Assembly (NCBI GenBank): GCA_020438865.1
Contig: JAGQTU010000045.1
Coordinates: 1 to 33,164, forward strand
Source of the DNA: Mycobacterium sp.
GTDB taxonomy: Bacteria; Actinomycetota; Actinomycetes; Mycobacteriales; Mycobacteriaceae
Length of the DNA stretch: 33,164 nt
Direction of reading: 5' to 3'
In this document: piece after piece, positions 22,797 to 30,117 of the stretch
Layout: the number at the start of each line of letters is the position of its first letter
How positions within the stretch are numbered: the first letter of the stretch is position 1
The notes under the pieces: model-generated
What the model was told of the DNA's origin: nothing
Databases searched by the model: none
The model's input: only the letters and a program-made list of their open reading frames with translations
Program-made: the position numbers and the translations under genes

Positions 22797-24521
22797 ATGG
22801 GATTTCTGAAGCAAGAAGTACCCGTCATCGACTTCGAGACGTGGAGCCGCGGAACGCGCGCCGAGAAGATCAAGCCGATGGCCAAGCACTGGGCCGAGGT
22901 CGGGTTCGGCACCCCGGTGGCGCTGCACCTGTTCTACGTGGTGAAGATCCTGCTCTACATCTTCGTCGCGGCACTGTTCGCATTGGCCACCAAGGGAATT
23001 GACGGCTTCGGCAATATCTCCCGGTGGTGGTCGGAGCCGATCGTCTTCGAGAAGGTCGTGCTCTACACGATGCTGTTCGAGGTGGTCGGCTTCGGCTGCG
23101 GCTTCGGCCCGCTGAACAACCGTTTCTTCCCGCCGATGGGCTCCATCATCTACTGGCTGCGCCCCGGCACCATTCGGCTCCCGCCGTGGCCCGACCGGGT
23201 GCCGCTGACGAAGGGCGATAGCCGCGGCCCGGTCGACGTCCTGCTCTACGGCGCACTCGTCGTCATGCTGATCGTGGCGCTGTTCTCCGACGGCACCGGC
23301 CCCATCCCGGCGCTCGGCACCGAAGTGGGCCTGCTGCCGACGTGGCAGATCGTCGCCGTCCTGGTGCTGCTGGCGCTGGCCGGCCTGCGCGACAAGGTGA
23401 TCTTCCTGGCCGCCCGCGGCGAGGTCTACGGCAGCTTCGCGGTGGCGTTCCTGTTCGCCGGGGTCGACATCATCCTGGCCGCGAAGCTGGTCTGCATGGC
23501 GATCTGGATGGGGGCCGCCACCTCCAAGATCACCCGCCACTTCCCGTTCGTGATCTCGACGATGATGTCCAACAGCCCGGTGATGCGGCCGCGCTTCCTC
23601 AAACGCGCGTTCTTCGCGAAGTTCCCGGACGACCTGCGCCCCGGCCGGCTCTCCCATCTGCTGGCCCACATCAGCACCGCCATCGAGATGCTGATCCCGC
23701 TGGCGCTGTTCTTCTCCCACGGCGGCTGGCCCACTGCGGTCGCCGCGTTCGTGATGGTGTGCTTCCACCTCGGCATCCTCTCGGCGATCCCGATGGGGGT
23801 GCCGCTGGAGTGGAACGTCTTCATGATCTTCTGCGTGCTGTCGCTGTTCGTCGCGCACGCCCACATCGGCATCACCGACCTGACCACCCCGTGGCCACTG
23901 GTGCTGTTCGCGGTGCTGGCCGCGACGGTGATCCTGGGAAACATGTTCCCGCGCAGGATCTCCTTCCTGCCCGGCATGCGCTACTACGCCGGCAATTGGG
24001 ACACCACGCTGTGGTGCATCAAGCCGTCAGCCGAGGAGAAGATCGACAAGAACCTCATCGCGATCGCCAACATGCCCGCCGCCCAGCTGGAGAAGTTCTA
24101 TGGCAGCAAGGAGGCCGCGCAGATCCCGATCTACATGGGGTACGCCTTCCGCGCGTTCAACACCCACGGCAAGGCGCTGTTCACCCTCGCGCACCGGGCG
24201 ATGGCCGGGCAGAACGAAGACGACTACTCGATCACCGACGGCGAGCGGATCTGCAGCATGGCCATCGGCTGGAACTTCGGCGACGGGCACATGCACAACG
24301 AACAGCTGATCCACGCGATGCAGCAGCGGTGCCGTTTCGAGCCGGGCGAGGTCCGGGTGGTGCTGCTCGACGCCCAGCCGATACACCGGCAGCGCCAGGC
24401 CTACCGGCTGGTCGACGCCGCCACCGGCGAGTTCGAGACGGGCTGGGTGGCCGTCGCCGACATGGTCACCCGCCAGCCCTGGGACGACGACCTGCCGGTG
24501 CACGTCACGTCCGGGCGGTAG
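22797..24521 (+). CDS. DUF3556 multi-pass membrane protein
   Basis: A 574-residue protein starting MGFLKQEVPVIDFETWSRGT. Residues 1-40 are cytosolic. From about 40 to 390 there are some nine hydrophobic segments (for example PVALHLFYVVKILLYIFVAA and VLLYGALVVMLIVALFS). Residues 400-574 form a soluble C-terminal domain with WNFGDGHMHNEQLIHAMQQR and RVVLLDAQPIHRQRQAYRL. This is the actinobacterial DUF3556 family, whose function is not known. The KstR-type operator directly before the start, with thiolase and enoyl-CoA hydratase genes downstream, suggests a role in sterol or lipid metabolism. The start is set by the -10 spacing; there is no Shine-Dalgarno. Confidence 0.82.
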   Translation: MGFLKQEVPVIDFETWSRGTRAEKIKPMAKHWAEVGFGTPVALHLFYVVKILLYIFVAALFALATKGIDGFGNISRWWSEPIVFEKVVLYTMLFEVVGFGCGFGPLNNRFFPPMGSIIYWLRPGTIRLPPWPDRVPLTKGDSRGPVDVLLYGALVVMLIVALFSDGTGPIPALGTEVGLLPTWQIVAVLVLLALAGLRDKVIFLAARGEVYGSFAVAFLFAGVDIILAAKLVCMAIWMGAATSKITRHFPFVISTMMSNSPVMRPRFLKRAFFAKFPDDLRPGRLSHLLAHISTAIEMLIPLALFFSHGGWPTAVAAFVMVCFHLGILSAIPMGVPLEWNVFMIFCVLSLFVAHAHIGITDLTTPWPLVLFAVLAATVILGNMFPRRISFLPGMRYYAGNWDTTLWCIKPSAEEKIDKNLIAIANMPAAQLEKFYGSKEAAQIPIYMGYAFRAFNTHGKALFTLAHRAMAGQNEDDYSITDGERICSMAIGWNFGDGHMHNEQLIHAMQQRCRFEPGEVRVVLLDAQPIHRQRQAYRLVDAATGEFETGWVAVADMVTRQPWDDDLPVHVTSGR

Positions 24522-24523
24522 GC

Positions 24524-24587
24524 CCGTTGAGACCGTCCGCAGATCGAGAATCGGGCTCAAATCTCGCGCTGAATGCGGTCTCAACGG
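24524..24587 (+). terminator. Hairpin after the DUF3556 gene
   Basis: CCGTTGAGACCG (24524-24535) and CGGTCTCAACGG (24576-24587) are perfect 12-bp reverse complements. A CGAGA/TCTCG stem within the 40-nt loop allows further folding. It begins 2 nt after the stop of the DUF3556 gene and probably separates it from the thiolase gene. Confidence 0.6.
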
Positions 24588-24695
24588 CTGGCCGGTGCCG
24601 GCTGACCGAACGGTTGGTTGGCCCCGCGGGAATGCCGCCCGCCGGGGCGTGTTAGAAATCGAAGATCAACAACAAACTCGAGAAGGAGAACGTCG

Positions 24696-25841
24696 ATGGC
24701 TGAAGCGGTGATTGTCGAGGCGGTGCGCTCACCAGTCGGCAAGCGCAACGGCGGACTGTCCGGTGTGCACCCCGCCGAACTGTCGGCGCAGGTCCTCAAC
24801 GGGCTGGCCGAACGGGCCGGCATCGACCCCGAGATCGTCGACGACGTCATCTGGGGTTGCGTCATGCAGGCCGGCGAGCAGGCCCTCGACATCGCCCGCA
24901 CCGCGGTGCTGACGGCGGGCTGGCCGGAGACCATCCCCGGCGTGACCGTGGACCGCCAGTGCGGTTCCAGCCAGCAGTCGGTGCACTTCGCCGCCGCCGG
25001 TGTGGTGGCCGGCCACTACGACGCCGTGATCGCCGGCGGTGTCGAGTCGATGTCGCGCACCCCGATGGGCGCCTCGCTGGCCAACGGCGGCAACCCCTAC
25101 TCGGCGAGCTTCAAGAGCCGCTACGACCGCACGCCCAACCAGGGCATCGGCGCGGAGATGATGGCCACCAAGTGGGGCCTGAGCCGCACCGACCTCGACC
25201 AGTTCTCCCTGGACTCGCACGAGAAGGCCGCGGCGGCACAGGATTCCGGTGCCTTCGATGACCAGATCGTGGGAATCAAGGACTCGGAGGGCAACGTGGT
25301 GCTCAAGGACGAGGGCATCCGCCGCGGCACCACGTTGGAGAAGATGGGTCAGCTCAAGCCGGCGTTCTCCGAGGACGGCGTGATCCACGCCGGCAACTCC
25401 TCGCAGATCTCCGACGGTTCGGCCGCGCTGCTGTTCATGTCTGCCGAGAAGGCGAAGTCGCTGGGCCTCAAGCCGATTGCCCGCGTGCACACCGCCACGC
25501 TGGCCGGCGCCGACCCGGTGATGATGCTGAGCGCCCCGATACCGGCCACCCAGAAGGCGCTGAAGCGCTCCGGGCTGAGCCTCGACGAGATCGGCGCCTT
25601 CGAGGTGAACGAGGCCTTCGCCCCGGTTCCGATGGCCTGGCTGAAGGAGATCGGCGCCGACGAGAAGAAACTCAACCCCAACGGCGGCGCGATCGCGCTC
25701 GGCCACCCGCTCGGCGGCTCCGGCGCGCGGATCATGACCACGCTGCTCTACCACATGCGGGACAAGGGAATTCGCTACGGCCTGCAGACCATGTGCGAGG
25801 GTGGCGGGCAAGCCAACGCCACCATCCTCGAGCTGCTGTAG
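24696..25841 (+). CDS. Thiolase (acetyl-CoA acetyltransferase/steroid-type 3-ketoacyl-CoA thiolase)
   Basis: A 381-residue thiolase with all catalytic residues: nucleophile C89 (VDRQCGSSQQS), H337 (GGAIALGHPLGGSG) and C367 (TMCEGGGQAN), plus NEAFAPVPMAWLKEIGADEK. The pattern is closest to the FadA5/FadA6 group of mycobacterial beta-oxidation thiolases, in which VDRQCGSSQQ and MAWLKEI are shared. It would cleave a 3-ketoacyl-CoA to acetyl-CoA and a shortened acyl-CoA. The start is set by AGAAGGAG ahead of ATG 24696. The enoyl-CoA hydratase follows 41 nt later. Which acyl chain or sterol side chain it uses is not clear. Confidence 0.9.
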   Translation: MAEAVIVEAVRSPVGKRNGGLSGVHPAELSAQVLNGLAERAGIDPEIVDDVIWGCVMQAGEQALDIARTAVLTAGWPETIPGVTVDRQCGSSQQSVHFAAAGVVAGHYDAVIAGGVESMSRTPMGASLANGGNPYSASFKSRYDRTPNQGIGAEMMATKWGLSRTDLDQFSLDSHEKAAAAQDSGAFDDQIVGIKDSEGNVVLKDEGIRRGTTLEKMGQLKPAFSEDGVIHAGNSSQISDGSAALLFMSAEKAKSLGLKPIARVHTATLAGADPVMMLSAPIPATQKALKRSGLSLDEIGAFEVNEAFAPVPMAWLKEIGADEKKLNPNGGAIALGHPLGGSGARIMTTLLYHMRDKGIRYGLQTMCEGGGQANATILELL

Positions 25842-25882
25842 CGCCGCCCGATGGTCCGACTCCTCAACGATCGTCGTCGGAC

Positions 25883-26680
25883 GTGACCGACTTCGAGGCC
25901 CCCGCCGCTCGCTACGAGCGGCGGCGCAACGTCGCGCTCATCACCATCAACCGGCCCGAGGCCCGCAACGCCGTCAACGGCGCGGTCAGCACCGCGGTCG
26001 GTGATGCGCTGCAGCGGGCGCAGGACGACTCCGAGGTCTGGGCGGTCGTCATCACCGGAGCCGGCGACAAGTCGTTCTGTGCCGGGGCCGACCTGAAGGC
26101 GATCTCGCGGCGGGAGAACCTGTTTCACCCGGAGCACCCCGAATGGGGGTTCGCCGGCTACGTCAGCCACGTCATCGACAAACCGACCATCGCGGCGGTC
26201 AACGGCGCCGCGTTCGGCGGCGGCACCGAACTCACCCTGGCCAGTGACCTGGCCCTCGCCGTGCAGAGCGCCCAGTTCGGCCTGCCCGAGGTCAAGCGCG
26301 GTCTGATCGCCGCCGCCGGCGGGGTGTTCCGCATCGTCGAGCAGTTGCCGCGCAAGGTCGCGATGCGGCTGCTGGTCACCGGCGAACCGATCAGCGCCGC
26401 CGAGGCGCTGCGCTGGGGCCTGATCAACGAGGTGGTGCCCGACGGCACCGTCGTCGATGCCGCGCTGGCACTCGCCGAGCGGATCACCGTCAACGCCCCG
26501 CTGGCCGTGCAGGCCAGCAAGCGGGTGGCCGTCGGCGTCGATGACGGCACTATCACCGCCGACGAGGCCGGGTGGTCCCGCACCATGCGCGAGATCGGCG
26601 CGCTGATGCGCTCGGAGGACGCCAAGGAAGGTCCCCTGGCGTTCGCCGAGAAGCGTCAGCCGGTCTGGAAGGCCCGCTGA
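25883..26680 (+). CDS. Enoyl-CoA hydratase/isomerase (crotonase family)
   Basis: A 265-residue crotonase from GTG 25883. The oxyanion hole is formed by CAGADL (66-71) and the FGGG segment (111-114). Candidate catalytic glutamates are E116 (GGGTELTL) and E136 (GLPEVKRG), the usual pair for hydratase activity. It hydrates 2-enoyl-CoA in beta-oxidation. It follows the thiolase on the same strand by 41 nt and likely shares its transcript, giving two consecutive beta-oxidation steps. It ends 1 nt before the end of the fasciclin gene on the other strand. Confidence 0.88.
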   Translation: MTDFEAPAARYERRRNVALITINRPEARNAVNGAVSTAVGDALQRAQDDSEVWAVVITGAGDKSFCAGADLKAISRRENLFHPEHPEWGFAGYVSHVIDKPTIAAVNGAAFGGGTELTLASDLALAVQSAQFGLPEVKRGLIAAAGGVFRIVEQLPRKVAMRLLVTGEPISAAEALRWGLINEVVPDGTVVDAALALAERITVNAPLAVQASKRVAVGVDDGTITADEAGWSRTMREIGALMRSEDAKEGPLAFAEKRQPVWKAR

Positions 26681-26681
26681 A

Positions 26682-27500
26682 CTAGGCGCCCGGCGCCTTC
26701 GTCGTGGTCGCCGGTGCGGCCGTGGTGGCCGTCGTGGTCGCCGGGGCCTCGCTCGAGGTGGGCTCCGCCGAGGTGCTCGGGGCCGCACTGGTCGACGTCG
26801 TGGTCTCGGTACTCGAGGTGCTCGGCGTCGTCGAGGTCGTGGTGTCCGCGGCGGGCGGGGTCAGCACGGTGTCGATCATGTAGATGTAGGCACCCTTGGC
26901 GCTGTAGGCGCACACCACCTTGGCGGTGTCGTTGATCTTGACGTCACCGCCCTTACCGGTGACCGTGACCAGTCGGCCGTCCTGGGTGGGCATCTTGCCC
27001 GCGACGTTCTGCGGGCCCAGGTAGCCCAGCACCATGTGGTAGAAGAGCGTCGGCAGCAGCACCGTCGGGTCGTTCTTCAGCGTCGCCAGGGTCGCCTCGT
27101 CGAGCTTCGCGAACGCCTCGTTGGTGGGCGCGAAGACGACGTAGGGGCCGCCGTCGAGCACGCTGACGATGTTCACCGCCGGATTGAGCTTGCCGGAGAT
27201 GGCCGAGCTGAAGGTGCTCAGGTCCGGGTTGGACGCGATGGCCGCCGAGGCGACCTGGCTGCCCATCCCCATGAACGAGCCGGCGCCACCGGGCACCTGC
27301 GCCTTGTAGGCGTCGCAGCCCGGGCCCTGCGGGTCGGGCAGCTGGCTGACGCTGGTCACCGGGGCCTCCGGGGCCGTCGGCGCCGCGGTGTCGGTGGGGG
27401 CGGTGACCGGATCGGCGTAGGCCTGCACGGCCGTCGGGATGGCGACGGCGATCGCGGCGATCGCGGCGGCGACGCCGAGGGTCTTGGTTCGAGTGCTCAC
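26682..27500 (-). CDS. Secreted fasciclin (FAS1) protein with Thr/Ser-rich tail, MPT70-like
   Basis: A 272-residue exported protein from GTG 27500, with AAGAGG about 8 nt ahead. Residues 1-29 form a signal peptide (VAVIPTAVQAYA-D type) without a lipobox. The FAS1 domain (about 70-213) carries PYVVFAPTNEAFAKLDEATL and FYHMVLGYLGPQNVAGK, as in MPT70/MPT83. C62 and C197 could form the disulfide known in MPT70. Residues 215-272 are a tail of Thr, Ser, Pro and Ala, probably glycosylated or wall-spanning. It is likely an adhesion or cell-surface protein. Confidence 0.88.
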   Translation of the reverse strand: MSTRTKTLGVAAAIAAIAVAIPTAVQAYADPVTAPTDTAAPTAPEAPVTSVSQLPDPQGPGCDAYKAQVPGGAGSFMGMGSQVASAAIASNPDLSTFSSAISGKLNPAVNIVSVLDGGPYVVFAPTNEAFAKLDEATLATLKNDPTVLLPTLFYHMVLGYLGPQNVAGKMPTQDGRLVTVTGKGGDVKINDTAKVVCAYSAKGAYIYMIDTVLTPPAADTTTSTTPSTSSTETTTSTSAAPSTSAEPTSSEAPATTTATTAAPATTTKAPGA

Positions 27501-27707
27501 TTCGGTTCCTCTTGCTTTCGGGAGTCGGCGTTGACGCGGCCGCCTACGTGGTACTTCGGAGGCCGCGACGCCCGGGGCATCGTATCGGCAGCCCCGCGGC
27601 CGCCCCAAAACGCGATGAGGAATCGCAGGTCAGCGGCATTGCGGTGGGAACCGTTGGGCGGTGCTGTCATGCTGACCGGGTCGCCTGTCACAAAGGAGCA
27701 TGAGCCG

Positions 27708-28217
27708 GTGATCATCACCATCCGAGGGCACACCCCAGAGGTGCATCCAGAGTCGTGGGTGGCTCCCAACGCCACCCTCATCGGCCGGGTGCGCCTCGCC
27801 GCCCGGGCCAGCGTCTGGTACGCCGTGACGCTGCGGGCCGAGGCCGAGCCGATCGACATCGGCGCCGGGACCAACATCCAGGACGGGGTGACCGTCCACG
27901 TCGACCCCGAGTATCCGGTCCGGGTCGGCGCCGGGGTCACCGTCGGGCACAACGCGGTGTTGCACGGGTGCACGATCGAGGACGGCGCCCTGATCGGGAT
28001 GGGCGCTATCGTGCTCAACGGCGCAGTGGTCGGCGCCGGATCGACGGTGGCCGCCGGGGCGCTGATTCCGCAGGGTGTCGTCGTGCCACCGCGCTCGCTG
28101 GTGGCCGGCGTGCCCGGCCGGGTCCGGCGCGAGCTCAGCGACGCCGAGGTGATGGCCAACCGCGACAACGCCGCGGTCTACGAACGACTGGTCGAACTGC
28201 ACCGCGAGGCGATCTAG
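27708..28217 (+). CDS. Gamma-class carbonic anhydrase-like hexapeptide-repeat protein
   Basis: A 169-residue left-handed beta-helix protein. It carries repeated [LIV]GxG-type hexapeptides from about residue 20 to 130 (RVRLAARASVWYAV, IGAGTNIQDG, VGAGVTVGHN). Predicted zinc ligands are H64 (VTVHVD), H81 and H86 (GHNAVLH), as in gamma-carbonic anhydrases and YrdA/PaaY. The usual R-x-D near the active site reads R43-A-E45. The start is GTG 27708, with AGGAG 9 nt ahead, rather than ATG 27669, because the family starts here. Carbonic anhydrase activity is possible but many members are uncharacterised. Confidence 0.82.
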   Translation: MIITIRGHTPEVHPESWVAPNATLIGRVRLAARASVWYAVTLRAEAEPIDIGAGTNIQDGVTVHVDPEYPVRVGAGVTVGHNAVLHGCTIEDGALIGMGAIVLNGAVVGAGSTVAAGALIPQGVVVPPRSLVAGVPGRVRRELSDAEVMANRDNAAVYERLVELHREAI

Positions 28218-28271
28218 ACGCACCTCACAGCGACGTCAGGTTTGCGTCACCTTCCAGCGGCCGATCTTTCG

Positions 28272-28277
28272 TACCGT
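28272..28277 (+). promoter_or_regulatory. Candidate -10 box (TACCGT) for the NAD(P)-binding gene
   Basis: TACCGT lies 7 nt before ATG 28285, which fits a leaderless start. GAGAGG directly abuts that ATG and is too close to serve as Shine-Dalgarno. Confidence 0.45.
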
Positions 28278-28284
28278 GGAGAGG

Positions 28285-29421
28285 ATGCGAATTCTGGTCA
28301 CCGGCGCCACCGGCTATGTGGGTTCACGGCTGGTCGCCGAGTTGATCGAGACCGGCCACGACGTGGTGGCGGCCACCCGGGATCCGTCGAAGCTGGGCCG
28401 GTTCGGTTGGTGCGACCGGGTGCAGCCGGTGTACTTGGACGCCGACGACCCGTCGTCGGTGGCGGCCGCGTTCACCGTCGCAGCGCCCGTCGATGTCGTC
28501 TACTACCTGGTGCACGCGATCGGGCAGCCGGACTTCCGTGATCGCGACAACACCGCCGCGGCCAGCGTCGCCGTGGCCGCTGCCGCCGCCGATGTGCGCC
28601 GCATCGTCTACCTCGGCGGCTTCGTGCCCGACGGCGACACCCTTTCGGAGCATCTGTCCGGCCGCGCCGAGGTCGCCGATGCGCTGAGCGTCGAGGGCGG
28701 CCCCGAACTGGTCTGGCTCGGCGCCGCCGTGATCATCGGCGCCGGGTCGACGTCGTTCGAGATGGTGCGCTACGTCGGCGACCGGTTCTGGGTGATCCCG
28801 CTACCGCCGTGGGCCGAGCACCGGATGGATCCGATCTCGGTGCGCGACGTGCTGTACTACCTGCTCGCAGCGGCCGATCCGGAGCGCGTCGCGGCCGGGG
28901 CCTACGACCTCGTCGGCCCGACCACCACCACCTACCGCCGGCTGCTGGACAGCTATGTCCGCGCGGCCGGCCAGCGGCGAACCGGGATCCCGGTGTACGA
29001 CGTGGTGCCCAAGGGCATCGTCGGCCGACTGGCCGGGGCGGCGGTGCCGGTGCCGAGGGGTCTGGCCGCCGACCTCATCGAGTCGCTGGACCATCCGATG
29101 ACGGCCTCCGACACCGTGTTGGGTGATTACGTGCCGGACCCGCCGGGGGGCCTCACCAGCATCGACGACGCCGTCGCGGCGGCGGTGTCGAGTCCGGCTC
29201 CGCGGCCCGTCGACCAGCTGGCCGACCCGCACCACCTGGCCGACAGCGACCCGCTGTGGGCCGGCGGTGACGCTTTGCGGTTGCGCCAGGTGGCCGGCGC
29301 GGTGAGCCGGGTCGGGGTCCGCCCCGCGCTGGGCCTCATCGATGCGGTGCCCGGACCGGTCGCCGGTGTTCTGCGCACCGGACTGGACATGCTGCTCGCC
29401 GTTGCGAAAGCTGTTCCGTGA
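28285..29421 (+). CDS. NAD(P)-binding Rossmann-fold protein (atypical/extended SDR)
   Basis: A 378-residue protein with the dinucleotide-binding motif GATGYVG at 7-13 after MRILVT. A YYLVHAIG segment and RIVYLGGFVPDGDTLSEHLS follow, the pattern of atypical short-chain dehydrogenase/NmrA-like epimerases. The strict YxxxK catalytic pair is not evident. The C-terminal ~80 residues look like a separate domain. It is translationally coupled to the CPBP gene: its TGA shares one base with the next ATG. The substrate is unknown. Confidence 0.8.
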   Translation: MRILVTGATGYVGSRLVAELIETGHDVVAATRDPSKLGRFGWCDRVQPVYLDADDPSSVAAAFTVAAPVDVVYYLVHAIGQPDFRDRDNTAAASVAVAAAAADVRRIVYLGGFVPDGDTLSEHLSGRAEVADALSVEGGPELVWLGAAVIIGAGSTSFEMVRYVGDRFWVIPLPPWAEHRMDPISVRDVLYYLLAAADPERVAAGAYDLVGPTTTTYRRLLDSYVRAAGQRRTGIPVYDVVPKGIVGRLAGAAVPVPRGLAADLIESLDHPMTASDTVLGDYVPDPPGGLTSIDDAVAAAVSSPAPRPVDQLADPHHLADSDPLWAGGDALRLRQVAGAVSRVGVRPALGLIDAVPGPVAGVLRTGLDMLLAVAKAVP

Positions 29422-30116
29422 TGACGGGACTGGGTGACATCCGGGCGGCCGCGGTCAATGAGGCCGTGCCGTATCAGGAATGGCCGTCGGTGGTGCGCCG
29501 CCGGCGCGTCATCGTCTGCGTCGTCCTGGTGTGCGGTGCGGCGCTGCTGGGCTACTCGCTGAGCCGGCGCCCCGGCGACGAGACGTTCTACTGGCTGACC
29601 CTGGGCCTGGCCGCGGTGTGGATGGCGGGCGCGTTCCTGTCCGGGCCGCTGCACCTGGGCTGCATCCGCTGGCGCGGCCGCAATCAGCGACCGGTGGTCA
29701 CCGGGCTCGGCATCGGGCTGGCCCTCGGGGTGGTGTTCTTGCTCGGCGGGCTGGTGGTCCGCGAGATCCCGCCGGTCGCCGAACGGGTCACCCGGGTGCT
29801 GGAGTACACCAACCACGGCAACCTCGCCCTGCTCGTGGTGATCACCCTGGTGAACGGGTTCGCCGAGGAACTGTTCTTCCGCGGCGCGCTGTACACGGCG
29901 CTGGGCGCCTTCCATCCGGTGCTGATCTCGACCCTGCTCTACGCGGTGGCGACGTCGGCGAGCGGCAACCCGATGCTGGGTTTCGCGGCACTCGTCCTGG
30001 GCGCGGTGTGCGCCTGGGAACGCCGGGCCACCGGCGGCGTGCTGGCACCGGTGCTGACCCACGTGGTCTGGGGACTGCTCATGGTGCTGGCACTACCGCC
30101 GGTGTTCGGCCTGTAG
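29421..30116 (+). CDS. CPBP-family (Abi/CAAX protease-like) membrane protein
   Basis: A 231-residue protein with several hydrophobic helices. The first CPBP motif is intact: E149-E150-x-x-x-R154 in GFAEELFFRGAL. The second motif normally has a His (FxxxH), but here the stretch reads LLYAVATSAS. The last motif keeps H214 (THVVWG) without the usual Asn/Asp four residues later. Catalysis as an intramembrane protease is therefore doubtful. GTG 29418 is an alternative start. It is coupled to the preceding gene and ends 1 nt before the convergent MFS gene. Confidence 0.82.
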   Translation: MTGLGDIRAAAVNEAVPYQEWPSVVRRRRVIVCVVLVCGAALLGYSLSRRPGDETFYWLTLGLAAVWMAGAFLSGPLHLGCIRWRGRNQRPVVTGLGIGLALGVVFLLGGLVVREIPPVAERVTRVLEYTNHGNLALLVVITLVNGFAEELFFRGALYTALGAFHPVLISTLLYAVATSASGNPMLGFAALVLGAVCAWERRATGGVLAPVLTHVVWGLLMVLALPPVFGL

Positions 30117-30117
30117 C

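Noticed and set aside
22539-23864. A 441-residue minus-strand open frame opposite DUF3556.
   Set aside because: Composition is His/Asp/Arg/Gln-rich low-complexity typical of a shadow frame, and the plus strand encodes a clear membrane protein.
26690-26870. Apparent short repeats in the Thr/Ser-rich tail of the fasciclin gene, considered as a repeat array or CRISPR.
   Set aside because: They are irregular codon-level low complexity within a coding frame, with no fixed spacer length.
27646-27680. GGGAAC upstream of the gamma-carbonic-anhydrase-like gene, considered as another ECF promoter.
   Set aside because: No CGTC or CGTT lies at a 16-18 nt spacing.
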